Positions 1 through 9,074 are shown, counted from the stretch's first letter. The stretch: DNA of 64,000 nucleotides from Lachnospiraceae bacterium (GCA_017936785.1 JAGBEV010000055.1:1-64000); one strand, 5' to 3'. Notes: generated by a model not told the origin, from the letters alone. Program-made: numbers and translations.

Positions 1-101
1 CCAGAGTCCGAATAATTCCACAACGCTTTTTTTCAGACCAGCACTGGTGTGGTGGTTTTATTGTGATACCTGTTTTTCAACCTGTATAAAATTTTCAATG
101 T

Positions 102-638
102 TCAGCAATTTAGCCTTGACTTTTTATTTGCAGGCTCAAAAAATTTATCTATATCCTTCCAAAAAAGAGAGGGTACAATATTGCCATGAATTCCTGATAG
201 CAGTGATGTGTTAATTTCTCTCAATTCATACCCGGCAGGTAAATTGAAATCAACAGATCGTTCCTTTTGGGGATATTCAAATAAATATCTTTTTTCTAAG
301 ATAATATTCTCTTTTAACTGAAAGAATTTTTCTATTTTTTCATCTTTGACCAATAAAACAAAACGTCTGGGATTTGTATTATTTTTATTTAATATCAGCT
401 CATATATATTTTCTAAAAAGGTCTCGTCAGGTTTCCCCGCAAAAAATGCAAAGCCACTATGATGCCAGAACAGCACAGCACTATGATCATTTATTGAATT
501 TGCAAATATTTCGCCATCCTGAATTCCCTCTGCAATAGACAGTGGATACACTTTACCGCAATCAATGGTCTCAGCATAATGAATAAAATCCGAATACATG
601 GAAAAATCAACTTTTTGTGCTTCTACTGTTGGTATCAT
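102..638 (-). pseudogene. GNAT-type N-acetyltransferase, N-terminal part only (3' truncated)
   Basis: About 178 residues read from the ATG at 638, which has GGGAGG nine bases upstream; the longer TTG start at 674 has no such site. The sequence resembles the N-terminal half of the roughly 260-residue GNAT proteins of the PF12746 type, up to a stretch reading SLFWKDIDKFF. The acetyl-CoA binding half that should follow is replaced by EPANKKSRLNC and a stop. I recognise nothing in the remaining 100 bases to the window edge. Loss of the catalytic half suggests a dead gene cut by recombination. It lies directly downstream of the RibD-like gene on the same strand. Family assignment is from memory of the conserved pattern. 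Confidence 0.5.
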
Positions 639-703
639 CACAATGAACCTCCCAAAATGCTTCTCTGTTTTCAATGTTTACGTCATCACATTGCGAACCC
701 GTT

Positions 704-1234
704 TTATCTCCGTTCATATATTAAATCGGTTATACCATTATAATTCTGAGTTCCTACCAGCCATAGTTTAAGCCTGTTCTCCATGGTTTCAAAAAGGCGG
801 ATGCCATTTCCTAAAATGGTTGGAATCACTGAAATATAGTAAGTGTCAATTAAATTTTCCTGCATAAGCTGTTGAATGATATTTGCTCCCCCACAGATCC
901 AAATATTTTTTCCGTCCTCCTGCATTAACCTTTTAACCAGGTCACATGGATTTTCCCGGGAAAATATCATCTGCTCTGTTGACGGAATATTTTTATGGGT
1001 AATGATATAGCTGGTCAGATTTGAATATACCCACTCCGTCGGCGACAGCTCTGTTACCACTTGATGATAAGTATTCCATCCCATAATGACAGTATCAACA
1101 TCCTTTATGAATGTTGAATAAACATCCTTATTCTCCCCATTTTCATCCTGCCCATTTAACCAATCTACTCCACCATTGCTGTCTGCAATATATCCATCAA
1201 GACTCATGGCAATAAATAAAACGACTTTCCTCAT
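704..1234 (-). CDS. RibD C-terminal / dihydrofolate reductase-like protein
   Basis: A 176-residue single-domain protein of the RibD_C (PF01872) superfamily, the group of small stand-alone reductases such as YyaP and YwjB. Visible motifs are the N-terminal MSLDGYIADSNGGVDWL, IMGWNTYHQV near residue 50 and the NADPH-binding ICGGANIIQQL near residue 112. Family members are cytosolic NAD(P)H-binding proteins; the substrate is rarely known and cannot be read here. It follows a 29-codon open frame by six bases and precedes the truncated GNAT, so the three are probably co-transcribed. Length is normal for the family. Confidence 0.85.
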   Translation of the reverse strand: MRKVVLFIAMSLDGYIADSNGGVDWLNGQDENGENKDVYSTFIKDVDTVIMGWNTYHQVVTELSPTEWVYSNLTSYIITHKNIPSTEQMIFSRENPCDLVKRLMQEDGKNIWICGGANIIQQLMQENLIDTYYISVIPTILGNGIRLFETMENRLKLWLVGTQNYNGITDLIYERR

Positions 1235-1240
1235 GATTCT

Positions 1241-1330
1241 TTAATCCTGCCTTCCACAATCAATACACAAAATGGTGTCTGCAGCATAGTTGTATAATAT
1301 CCCGTCTTCTTCTGATTCGACAGAATTCAT
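1241..1330 (-). CDS. Small open frame (29 aa), unknown
   Basis: ATG at 1330 is preceded by AAAGGAG nine bases upstream and the frame runs 29 codons to TAA, ending six bases before the RibD-like start. The peptide ends CIDCGRQD, a possible half zinc site. Just upstream, between the ankyrin stop and this RBS, lies an imperfect palindrome (ATGCAAAGCTTTTGCAT, 1348-1364 region) that could fold next to the ribosome site. It may be a coupling peptide for the downstream gene or a fragment of a lost gene. No family recognised. Confidence 0.35.
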   Translation of the reverse strand: MNSVESEEDGILYNYAADTILCIDCGRQD

Positions 1331-1370
1331 TCAAAAACACTCCTTTACATGCAAAGCTTTTGCATAACGG

Positions 1371-2102
1371 CTAAATAAATCCACGCTTTCTACAGTAATC
1401 CTGCATAACTTTCCTTGTATGGGCAGTCCGGTCTATATCGCCTTTTATAACGGTTGACATTACTTCTCCTTGTACCGTATATTCCTGCACCTTATCCGGC
1501 ACCGGCATAAAGTCATCTAAATAGCGTACCCGGTTGGACTCTCCCGGGTTCGGTTCCGGAAAATGTCCTTTCTGCGCCCAGTGTTCAAAATCTGCTCCAT
1601 GATCGATCAGCATATCCAAAAGTTCCATCAATCTCTTTTCCGTAATCTCCTGTATGGAAGTATATGCTGATTGACGTTCAAGAATATTTTCTGCTTGTGC
1701 CACACATTCATCTATAGCGGCAAATCCGTTAGAAGCACACTTGTTAGGATCTGCACCCTTTTCTAACAATGTTTTGAGCAATAGCAACCCCTTCTCCGAA
1801 ACAGCAAATCTTTCATAACACAAGCTCTGAAAAACCGTCCGTATTGCATCATGTAAAACAGGCGTTCTCCATGTAACTCCTTCAGCTTCTTCTTCCATAA
1901 AATTCACATCAGCTCCCTGTTCTATCAGGTAATAGGCGATATCAAATGCTCCAATTTTAACTGCCACCTGAAGGGGCGACTGACCTATATCCTTTTTCGG
2001 CGGTGGCGTTGAAATACTGGATATTGCTTCCGGCTTTTTTTGCAGGATCGCTTTCACTTCTTCCATGTCATTGCTGCGGATTGCTTTAAATAACTTTTTC
2101 AT
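1371..2102 (-). CDS. Ankyrin-repeat protein
   Basis: About 243 residues from the ATG at 2102 (MKKLFKAIRSND), which has AGAAAGGG upstream. The same frame stays open further upstream, but that part encodes a relic of an MBL hydrolase, so the longer start is rejected. Ankyrin units are visible as GQSPLQVAVKIGAFDIAYYL followed by IEQGADVN, then LLKTLLEKGADPN, then LLDMLIDHGADF. Such proteins are cytosolic protein-interaction modules; partner unknown. The C-terminus (AHTRKVMQDYCRKRGFI) is basic. It shares a strand with the small frame and the RibD-like gene, perhaps as an operon. Confidence 0.75.
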   Translation of the reverse strand: MKKLFKAIRSNDMEEVKAILQKKPEAISSISTPPPKKDIGQSPLQVAVKIGAFDIAYYLIEQGADVNFMEEEAEGVTWRTPVLHDAIRTVFQSLCYERFAVSEKGLLLLKTLLEKGADPNKCASNGFAAIDECVAQAENILERQSAYTSIQEITEKRLMELLDMLIDHGADFEHWAQKGHFPEPNPGESNRVRYLDDFMPVPDKVQEYTVQGEVMSTVIKGDIDRTAHTRKVMQDYCRKRGFI

Positions 2103-2480
2103 ACCTTTTACCCTTTCTTCCATGCCCATAAAATATTGTTTTTGCATTGCATCTCTCACAAACAGTTCGTCTGATGACAATATCACACCTACAGAACCTT
2201 TTGTATGTCCGGGGAATGCGATCACTTTTCCGCCTATTCCGTAATTCAGTAAAGACTAAACTTTCCGCTTCTGACCTTTTCCAAGAAGCGGAACATCCTC
2301 GCTTGCTATACCCATAGGACAACTTAATTTGAGTGGCTTAATATGCTGCGCTTTGACAGTGGTCAAAATGACCGTGTGTCAACAGTAATTTGCCATTCCA
2401 CAGGCAATGGTTTCTATTTTAATGCAATTTCTCTTTTCTGCATGGAGCAAAATTTTCTGCAAAAATCCTGCCGATTTTAA
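2103..2480 (-). pseudogene. Relic of an MBL-fold metallo-hydrolase
   Basis: In two minus-strand frames this stretch encodes broken pieces of a metallo-beta-lactamase-fold protein. One reads LLLTHGHFDHCQSAAY (about 2341-2390), carrying the HxHxDH zinc motif. The other reads FPGHTKGSVGVILSSDELF (about 2150-2216), the usual third-histidine strand. Frameshifts and stops separate them, and LKSAGFLQKILLH upstream may be its N-terminal helix. The distal piece is accidentally in frame with the ankyrin gene, which could mislead start prediction. Order and spacing match one decayed gene of about 200 codons. Confidence 0.7.
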
Positions 2481-2505
2481 CTTATCTTCAAATGGAATAT
2501 GAAAA

Positions 2506-2565
2506 TCAATGTCCTATTTTTTATGTCTCAATGTCCTGTTTTTATGTCTCAATGTCCTGTTTTAG
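2506..2565. repeat. Short tandem repeat, about 21-bp unit, 2.8 copies
   Basis: Three head-to-tail copies of a unit beginning TCAATGTCCTGTTTTTATGTC, starting at 2506, 2528 and 2549, the first with one extra T and a G-to-A change and the last partial. Tandem blocks of this kind are reminiscent of the transposase-binding end repeats of IS21-type elements. No transposase gene remains nearby, so this assignment is a guess. Confidence 0.7.
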
Positions 2566-2576
2566 AGAAAATCACA

Positions 2577-2625
2577 TAACACATTATAACACAAAATATA
2601 TAAAACAAAGGAAACTGATTAAACA
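2577..2625 (-). promoter_or_regulatory. AT-rich promoter block, copy A
   Basis: On the minus strand this block carries an extended -10, TGTTATAAT (the -10 hexamer at 2583-2588), upstream of the MBL relic and ankyrin gene. It closely resembles the block at 9026-9074 and more loosely that at 14428-14470, as if one promoter module had been spread to three loci. No convincing -35 is visible. Confidence 0.4.
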
Positions 2626-2735
2626 ATTATTAATGCATTGATCTGTTAAAGCAAACGAAAGCGGGTAATAAGCCATTCTTACCACCCGCTTTCTGAAGCA
2701 TATTTTCCACACTCTTTTTATAATCTCCGTACTGT

Positions 2736-3653
2736 TTATAAATATTTATTCATAAATGCAATATTTTCTTCCAAAATCTGTTTTGTTTCCGGTGTTCCTG
2801 TTCCAATAGTCGCAAACGCATGAAATGTTCCTTTTACTTCAACTAATTCAACATCCACATTTGCATTTTCTAATTTTTCGTATAATGCTTTTGCATCAGC
2901 ATAAAGAGTTTCATTATAATCGCAAGTAATAAATGTAGGAGGGAAATCAATATAATTACCAAACAAAGGCGAAATAAAAGGATTTCCGGTTTCATCTTCT
3001 CCAACATATATTTCATTTAATGGTTTAAGACAGCCTTCTTTTACTGTAAAATCATCAATTTCGTGTTCTGTTCTATCTAAACTGCCAGTAAAATCAACAA
3101 TAGGGGAATGAACCAATACACAAGCAACTTTTTTCATTTCCTTAACCTTTAAAGCAAGTGCAAGACACAAATTCGCACCAGCACTCTCACCTACCAAAGT
3201 TATTTTTGCCCTTGGATACATTCTTATTATTTCACAAAATGCATTATAGCAGTCATTAAAACCTTTGGGGAAAGCATTCTCTGGTGCTAACGCATAATCA
3301 ACTGCAATTACCTTGCAACCGGAATATTTAGCCAACATTGAACTATATCCTTTTGAAGATGCAGCACTACCAGAAACAAAACCTCCACCATGAATATACA
3401 TAATAATATTTTCATTGTTTAACTGTCCGTATTCTGAAACAAGTGCATTGGTATTACCCAATCTTATTTTTTTATACTTTACACCCTTTTCCTTCGGCAT
3501 AAACTGATACCCAAAATTAGAGATTATCCTTACAAATGACCAATTGACTTTGCCCATATTTTCGTCAAATCCCATTCCTTTTGTCATTTGTTGAACTGTA
3601 TAAATATTCTTTCTCATTTCTTCGCTTTGAGCTTCTCTAACCTGTATTCCCAT
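2736..3653 (-). CDS. HSL-family alpha/beta hydrolase (esterase)
   Basis: A 305-residue cytosolic hydrolase of the hormone-sensitive-lipase group (Abhydrolase_3). The oxyanion motif YIHGGGF lies near residue 87, the nucleophile elbow GESAGAN near residue 155 and the histidine in FHAF near residue 278. An aspartate in ITCDYNETLYADA fits the acid position. Family members hydrolyse short-chain carboxyl esters; the real substrate is unknown. ATG at 3653 has GGAGG six bases upstream. It is about 55 bases downstream of an unrelated hypothetical gene on the same strand. Confidence 0.9.
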   Translation of the reverse strand: MGIQVREAQSEEMRKNIYTVQQMTKGMGFDENMGKVNWSFVRIISNFGYQFMPKEKGVKYKKIRLGNTNALVSEYGQLNNENIIMYIHGGGFVSGSAASSKGYSSMLAKYSGCKVIAVDYALAPENAFPKGFNDCYNAFCEIIRMYPRAKITLVGESAGANLCLALALKVKEMKKVACVLVHSPIVDFTGSLDRTEHEIDDFTVKEGCLKPLNEIYVGEDETGNPFISPLFGNYIDFPPTFITCDYNETLYADAKALYEKLENANVDVELVEVKGTFHAFATIGTGTPETKQILEENIAFMNKYL

Positions 3654-3707
3654 ATCACGCCTCCAAAACCTAACCCCAAAGATTTAGTAATAATAAAATT
3701 CAGCAAA

Positions 3708-4085
3708 TCACCCCTCAATAACCAATTCACTATACCCGTCCACTTCTTTACTATAAACATGCTTTCCAATTATGGTACGGAGATTTTTCACATCTTCCAG
3801 ATCATCACTTGCAAATTCCTGATAGCAGATTTCTGAATCTTTCGTATTCAATTCCTCATAAAAATCAGAAATATAGCAATAAAACTCATCTAAGATGTCC
3901 TCCAAGGGAACTTGGGATATATAGCTGGCATTATCGCCCTCATCCAGTTCAGGCTCCTGAATAAATGACAGGCTGGTCACATAGATAACCTTACCATCAT
4001 TTTCCAGTTTGTAGATTCCCTCTTCCACCTTTGTATACTTATCATTTTCATATTTTGCAGAATTAAAATTTTCTATATTTTTCAT
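3708..4085 (-). CDS. Hypothetical acidic protein
   Basis: A 125-residue acidic protein with no signal peptide or membrane segment and no motif I recognise. The middle is rich in Asp, Glu and Tyr (LEDILDEFYCYISDFYEEL). ATG at 4085 follows GGAGG by five bases. Size, acidity and isolation among other singletons recall immunity proteins of contact-dependent or polymorphic toxins, but no toxin gene is near, so this is only a suggestion. Confidence 0.6.
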   Translation of the reverse strand: MKNIENFNSAKYENDKYTKVEEGIYKLENDGKVIYVTSLSFIQEPELDEGDNASYISQVPLEDILDEFYCYISDFYEELNTKDSEICYQEFASDDLEDVKNLRTIIGKHVYSKEVDGYSELVIEG

Positions 4086-4190
4086 TGCACCCTCCCCAAA
4101 TTATTTTTCTTCATAATCACTTAATGCTTCCTTTAATTTTTTAATTGCCTTTTCCGCTGTATGCTGCATTGCATATATCCGGTCTTTTAG

Positions 4191-5174
4191 TTACCTTTCC
4201 TCCCTGAAATATGCCTCTCCCAGGGACGCCGGCGGCTGCTGCTCCCGTTTCTTTCTAAGGCTGGTAAATACCAGTACCACCAAGGTTACCAGATATGGAA
4301 GCATCTTAAACAGCTCCTGGGAGCTGCGGTTCAAACCTGCGATATAGAAATACATCCAATAGAGAATACCAAACAGATAAGCGCCCCAGATGGCATTTTT
4401 CGGTCTCCATGTTGTAAAGATTACCAATGCTACCGCAAGCCAGCCCAGTTTTTCGATACCGCCGTCATTTGCCCAGGTTCCCTTGGTATAGTCCATAACA
4501 TAGAACAGACCGCCCAGACCGGAAATGCCTGCACCTATGGTAACGGCAAGATATTTATAAAGAGTTACGTTAATGCCTGCTGCATCTGCTGTAGCAGGGC
4601 TTTCACCAATGGCTCTCAGATTCAGTCCTTTTCTGCTCTTAGACAAAAAGTACTGCATAAAAAGCGCCAGAATAATGATCATGTAAACCATAAATCCATA
4701 GGAAAAGAAAATCTTTCCCACAAATCCCAGACCGGAAAGCCCCGGAATGCTGGCACGGTAAACAGAGCTTGTGGCAGGCACTGAAATCTGTCCTACACCT
4801 CCTGCCATCTTATTGAGCGTACCGCCAAAGAAGTTGGCAATACCGGAACCAAAGATCGTCAGGGTCAGACCTGTTACGTTTTGATTTGCCTTTAGGGTAA
4901 TGGTTAAAAATCCAAAGAGAAGTCCGCCCAACGCTGCCGCTATAAAAGCACAGGCAAAGGAAATCAGCAGACAGATAAATTTATTGGGGTCTTCTGCATT
5001 GCTCTCATAAAAGAATGCCCCTGCAAGGGAACTGATACCGCCTAAGTACATGATACCGGGTACGCCCAGATTTAAGATTCCTGCTTTTTCCGTACAGATC
5101 TCTCCCACGCAACCGAACATGATAACTGTACCAAAAACTACAGCTGCCTGAAATAATGAAATGAACTGGTCCAT
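4191..5174 (-). CDS. nupC: Nucleoside ABC transporter, permease subunit 2
   Basis: A 327-residue integral membrane protein of the BPD_transp_2 family, homologous to Lactococcus NupC and Bacillus NupQ (YufQ). Typical signatures are the N-terminal FGCVGEICTEKAGILNLGVPG and, near residue 190, RAIGESPATADAAGIN, the cytoplasmic coupling region. About nine hydrophobic helices are visible. With nupB it forms the membrane channel importing nucleosides delivered by a BMP-type lipoprotein. It starts one base after the nupB stop, so translation is coupled. It is the last gene of the operon. Confidence 0.9.
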   Translation of the reverse strand: MDQFISLFQAAVVFGTVIMFGCVGEICTEKAGILNLGVPGIMYLGGISSLAGAFFYESNAEDPNKFICLLISFACAFIAAALGGLLFGFLTITLKANQNVTGLTLTIFGSGIANFFGGTLNKMAGGVGQISVPATSSVYRASIPGLSGLGFVGKIFFSYGFMVYMIIILALFMQYFLSKSRKGLNLRAIGESPATADAAGINVTLYKYLAVTIGAGISGLGGLFYVMDYTKGTWANDGGIEKLGWLAVALVIFTTWRPKNAIWGAYLFGILYWMYFYIAGLNRSSQELFKMLPYLVTLVVLVFTSLRKKREQQPPASLGEAYFREER

Positions 5175-5175
5175 C

Positions 5176-6306
5176 TTACGCTTCCTCCTTCTTTGTCTTT
5201 TTGCTTACGATCACTTTATAATTACAGAAAAATTCACTGCCTAAGATGAAGAACAGGATAATACCCGAAACAACATCGGAAGCAAATTCATTTAAACCAA
5301 ACTGGGAAGCGATCTCCGCCGCACCACGATCAAGGAATGTCAAAAGCAGGGCAATGGCGATCATGGTATAGGTGTTGAACTTCGCCAGCCATGCCACGAT
5401 GATCGCTGTAAATCCACGCCCTCCTACAGTGTTGGTGGAAATAGTATGGTCAATTCCCGCTACGCCCATAAAGCCTGCCATGCCGCAGATAGCACCGGAA
5501 ATGAGCATGGTCCGGATAATGACCTTTTTTACGCTGATACCGGCATATTTTGCAGTATCCTGAGATTCTCCCACAACACTGATCTCATAGCCCTGTTTAC
5601 TCTTTTTCATATAAAGGTAAACGCCGATGGTAACAGCCATGGCAAGTATCACATTGAGCAGATAATTCTGTCCGAGAACGGATGGAAACCAGCCTGCCAT
5701 GGAATTTTGATTGATGATTCCCACGGAATTGGAACCGTAGGGATTTTCCCACAATGCTACGCAGAAGGATGTGAGCTGGATTGCCACATAATTCATCATC
5801 AAAGTAAACAATGTTTCATTGGTATTCCATTTTGCTTTAAAAATTGCAGGAATCAATCCCCAAAGAGCTCCGGCAAGACAGCTTGCCACAAACATGACGA
5901 TCAAAAGCAATGCCGCAGGCATACTTTCTCCAAAATAGATCATGATACCTGCAGTAACAATACCGCCCATCAATACCTGTCCTTCTGCACCGATATTCCA
6001 AAACTTCATTTTAAAAGCGGGAGCCAGCGCAACAGATATTGTCAAAAGGAACATGGTATCACGAATGGTGATCCAGCTTCTTCTCATGGTCGCAGAAAGG
6101 GTGGTGCCGCCGAAAGCACCCTGAAACATCGCCTTGTAAACAGCCACAGGATTTAATCCTGTAATGAAATAAATAAATAATGCACTTGCTAAAAGCGCCA
6201 ATACAATAGCGGCAAGACGGACAAGAATTTTTCGTTTCATGGAAACGGAAGTCCTTTTGGCTATTCTCACGAAAGGCTCATGGCCTGTTGTTTTTGTTTT
6301 ACTCAT
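5176..6306 (-). CDS. nupB: Nucleoside ABC transporter, permease subunit 1
   Basis: A 376-residue membrane protein matching NupB/NupP permeases. It has an N-terminal basic cytoplasmic tail, then about ten helices. Family landmarks are FKMKFWNIGAEGQVLMGGI near residue 105 and VVGESQDTAKYAGISVKKV near residue 245, the coupling loop contacting the ATPase. It overlaps the nupA stop by eight bases, indicating translational coupling. It imports purine or pyrimidine nucleosides together with nupC and nupA. Confidence 0.9.
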   Translation of the reverse strand: MSKTKTTGHEPFVRIAKRTSVSMKRKILVRLAAIVLALLASALFIYFITGLNPVAVYKAMFQGAFGGTTLSATMRRSWITIRDTMFLLTISVALAPAFKMKFWNIGAEGQVLMGGIVTAGIMIYFGESMPAALLLIVMFVASCLAGALWGLIPAIFKAKWNTNETLFTLMMNYVAIQLTSFCVALWENPYGSNSVGIINQNSMAGWFPSVLGQNYLLNVILAMAVTIGVYLYMKKSKQGYEISVVGESQDTAKYAGISVKKVIIRTMLISGAICGMAGFMGVAGIDHTISTNTVGGRGFTAIIVAWLAKFNTYTMIAIALLLTFLDRGAAEIASQFGLNEFASDVVSGIILFFILGSEFFCNYKVIVSKKTKKEEA

Positions 6307-7843
6307 GGTCCTTTCCTCCTGTCTTTAACTGAGTCATCAGAAGTCCCACTTCTTCTTTGGTGGTTTTTCTGCCATCCAGAATGCCGTTTACCCTGCCGCC
6401 GCAAAGCACCAGAATCCGGTCACTCAATTCCAGCAGTACATCCAGATCCTCTCCTACATAAATGACTGCAACGCCCTTTTTCTTTTGCTCATTTAAGAGA
6501 TGATAAATGGTATAGGAAGTATTGATGTCAAGTCCCCTGACCGCATAAGCAGTCATCAGGACAGTGGGATTTGCCCCGATCTCCCTTCCCACCAGAACCT
6601 TCTGCACGTTGCCCCCGGAAAGAGTTTTAACAGGAGTATTGATATCGGGTGTTACAACTTCCAGTTTCTCCTTTACCTGCAATGCCATTTCTTTTGGTTC
6701 TTTTTTATTTAAAAAGAATTGATGTCCTTTGTTATAATCCTTTAACATCATATTATCGATCATGCCCATGGAACCTACCAGTCCCATACCAAGCCTGTCC
6801 TCCGGTACAAAGGAGAGTGCAATTCCCTGCTCCTTGATCATACGTGGATTTTCTCCTACCAGTTCATGAATATTGGCAGTATCCGGTTCATAATAGAGAA
6901 TGCTGCCGCCCTCTTCTACATACTGCAGTCCGGCGATCGCCTCTAAAAGCTCCTTCTGTCCACAACCGGAAATACCTGCAATACCAAGAATTTCTCCGCT
7001 GTATGCTTCAAAGCTCACATCATCTAATGCCTTGATGCCGTCTTTGTTAAAGCAGGTCACATTTTTAACCTCCAGACGTTTCTTCGGTTCTACAGGCTCC
7101 GGTCTTTCGATATTCAGCTCTACCTTTTTACCCACCATCATTTCCGTCAGAGAATTCTCTGTGGCATCTTTGGTCTCCACAGTTCCCGCAAATTCACCTT
7201 TCCTCAAAACGGAAACCCGGTCCGATACAGAGAGCACTTCATGGAGCTTGTGGGTAATGATCACGATTGCTTTGCCGTTATCCCTCATATTGCGGATGAC
7301 CTTGAAAAGCTTTTCGGTCTCCTGGGGTGTGAGAACAGCCGTAGGCTCGTCCAGGATCAGAATGTCCGCCCCGCGGTACAGCACCTTAATGATTTCCAAA
7401 GTCTGTTTCTGGGAAACGGACATATTATAAACCTTCTGCTCCGGGTCCAGATCAAATCCGTATTTATCGCAGATTTCTTTTATTTTTTCTCCTACTGCTT
7501 TCCGGTCCAGCTTTCCTTTTTCATCTAATCCCAAAACAACATTTTCTGCAGCAGTAAATAAATCCACCAATTTAAAATGCTGGTGAATCATACCGATTCC
7601 GTATTCAAAAGCTGTCTTGGGGGAGCTGATGGCAGCAGGCTTTCCATCAATATAGATTTCTCCGCTGTCGGGATAGTAAATGCCCGAAAGCATATTCATA
7701 AGAGTTGTCTTACCGCTTCCGTTTTCTCCTAAAAGAGAAAGGATTTCGCCTTTGCGAATCTCAAGATTGACATCATGATTGGCAAGGACTTCTCCAAAGG
7801 ATTTGGTGATGTGTTTCATTTCAACGGCGTTTTGAGGCTCCAT
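6299..7843 (-). CDS. nupA: Nucleoside ABC transporter, fused double ATPase
   Basis: About 514 residues from the ATG at 7843 (MEPQNAVEMKHI), preceded by AAGGAG seven bases upstream; the GTG at 7861 contains that RBS and is not used. Two ABC domains are fused, as in the sugar/nucleoside CUT2-like class. The first has Walker A GENGSGKTT, signature MSVSQKQ and Walker B ILILDEPTAVL. The second has the degenerate Walker A GISGCGQKE and signature LSGGNVQK. It powers nupBC. Its RBS directly abuts the stop of an unrelated hypothetical gene, and no bmpA precedes it, which is unusual (see findings). Confidence 0.92.
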   Translation of the reverse strand: MEPQNAVEMKHITKSFGEVLANHDVNLEIRKGEILSLLGENGSGKTTLMNMLSGIYYPDSGEIYIDGKPAAISSPKTAFEYGIGMIHQHFKLVDLFTAAENVVLGLDEKGKLDRKAVGEKIKEICDKYGFDLDPEQKVYNMSVSQKQTLEIIKVLYRGADILILDEPTAVLTPQETEKLFKVIRNMRDNGKAIVIITHKLHEVLSVSDRVSVLRKGEFAGTVETKDATENSLTEMMVGKKVELNIERPEPVEPKKRLEVKNVTCFNKDGIKALDDVSFEAYSGEILGIAGISGCGQKELLEAIAGLQYVEEGGSILYYEPDTANIHELVGENPRMIKEQGIALSFVPEDRLGMGLVGSMGMIDNMMLKDYNKGHQFFLNKKEPKEMALQVKEKLEVVTPDINTPVKTLSGGNVQKVLVGREIGANPTVLMTAYAVRGLDINTSYTIYHLLNEQKKKGVAVIYVGEDLDVLLELSDRILVLCGGRVNGILDGRKTTKEEVGLLMTQLKTGGKDHE

Positions 7844-7860
7844 TGATTTTCTCCTTTCCA

Positions 7861-8319
7861 CTACTCATAAGCATGTTGTACATAAATCGTATCCGATTCT
7901 GAAAAATCAATATTTTTTATTATATTATATTTTAGTAATTTTTGCATCTCTTCTGACAGATTATTAAAGTTTAGGGGGATTAAGGGATAGGATACTTTTG
8001 TATAATATTCATGGAGGGTACATATTCCTTTTTTGGTACAATCATCGGAATCATAGTAAAATAAGCCCTTTTTTGAAAACTCCTCTGCCACTTCTGTTGC
8101 TCTTGGGGTCAGATCAAATCGAATTTTGCACTCGGATGAAAATGAAAGTTTTTCAAAGAGCTCCATGAGCCGGTCGGCACGTTCTCTGTCTTCACATACA
8201 AATTCAGGAAGATTTCCACATCCTGCACTGCAAAAGACGGCAATATTTCCATTGCTGTCAACAGCATACCATTCCATATCCATGTGCGGACACTCTCCTT
8301 GGGAAATTCTACTCATCAT
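7861..8319 (-). CDS. Hypothetical protein
   Basis: A 152-residue cytosolic protein. The N-terminus contains MEWYAVDSNGNIAVFCSAG followed by a cysteine pair, a pattern I associate loosely with uncharacterised immunity-like families, but I cannot name one. Cysteines also occur near residues 94 and 99 (DDCTKKGIC). Start codon is ATG at 8319 or 8316, with GGAG upstream. Its stop lies at the nupA ribosome site, so nupABC transcription probably passes through this gene. Confidence 0.6.
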   Translation of the reverse strand: MMSRISQGECPHMDMEWYAVDSNGNIAVFCSAGCGNLPEFVCEDRERADRLMELFEKLSFSSECKIRFDLTPRATEVAEEFSKKGLFYYDSDDCTKKGICTLHEYYTKVSYPLIPLNFNNLSEEMQKLLKYNIIKNIDFSESDTIYVQHAYE

Positions 8320-8343
8320 TTTGCTCCTTTATAAATTTGAATT

Positions 8344-8970
8344 CTATATCCTGACCAGATTATTATCAACAATATATTTTAAATTACACCTGTTAAGCAT
8401 CCAGCTCATATCCCTGGCTCCGTTTTTATAATCTATAATCTGCTGTTTGATCTCATCCGATATACTATCATTGATTTCCCGGACTTTCTCCTCTATAGCT
8501 GAAACACCCAGCTTGTCCGCTATAAAGTCCAGCCGTATATCATATTTATCAAACTCCGAATTTAACAATTTATTGACCGCTTTAATATAATCCTTTTCAA
8601 ATTGTATACTCAGGTCTACTGCAGTCTCTGAAATGATCTTTGTTAATTCCTCAAGTACATTTTCTAATTTCTCTTTCGTTGAAATATCATACCAATATCC
8701 ATTCTCCGGACGATAAGACATACCTCCTACAATATTATTTACAGGCAGCTTTCCATAAGTTTTACACCACAATATAAAATCTGCATTTACTTCTACACTT
8801 TCATACGAGACATTCCACTTAGACGAAAAAAAATCTATTTCAAATACCAGATCCTTTACTGTTTTCTTTAAACAATTCTGACTCTTCAGATATTTCCATC
8901 CCGTTGCCTCGGCAAGCCCGCTATATAGCGTCGTTTTCGCTTCTTCTACAGAAAGCAGGTTTTTCATCAT
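8344..8970 (-). CDS. Hypothetical protein
   Basis: About 208 residues from the ATG at 8970 (GGAGG six bases upstream; the ATG at 8976 is too close to the RBS). There is no signal peptide or membrane segment. An N-terminal region with alternating strands (LVFEIDFFSSKWNVSYESVEV) recalls DUF4304-like proteins, while the C-terminal half is helical. It is transcribed from promoter block B upstream and is followed after 24 bases by the 152-residue hypothetical gene. Function unknown. Confidence 0.6.
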   Translation of the reverse strand: MMKNLLSVEEAKTTLYSGLAEATGWKYLKSQNCLKKTVKDLVFEIDFFSSKWNVSYESVEVNADFILWCKTYGKLPVNNIVGGMSYRPENGYWYDISTKEKLENVLEELTKIISETAVDLSIQFEKDYIKAVNKLLNSEFDKYDIRLDFIADKLGVSAIEEKVREINDSISDEIKQQIIDYKNGARDMSWMLNRCNLKYIVDNNLVRI

Positions 8971-9025
8971 ATTCATCCTCCGTGTTTCATTTAAACGCTT
9001 TCAGATAAGTGACCGGAAAGCTTAT

Positions 9026-9074
9026 AACATAGTATAACACAAAGTATATGGAATAGTGTAAACTGATTGAAATG
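9026..9074 (-). promoter_or_regulatory. AT-rich promoter block, copy B
   Basis: Minus-strand extended -10 TGTTATACT with its hexamer at 9031-9036, and a possible -35 TTTACA about 20 bases upstream. Located 56 bases ahead of the gene starting at 8970. About three quarters of the 49 bases match copy A at 2577-2625. Confidence 0.45.

Noticed and set aside
1-101. Possible transposase or other coding end at the window edge
   Set aside because: Short frames on both strands give no recognisable protein; too little sequence.
4101-4169. A 22-codon frame (MQHTAEKAIKKLKEALSDYE and K) after nupC
   Set aside because: It directly continues the nupC frame past the stop and has no RBS; it looks like the helical tail of a lost gene rather than a real small gene.
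5446-6156. Long plus-strand open frame of about 236 codons
   Set aside because: Antisense to nupB, rich in His, Cys and Gln with no RBS; a shadow of the real gene.
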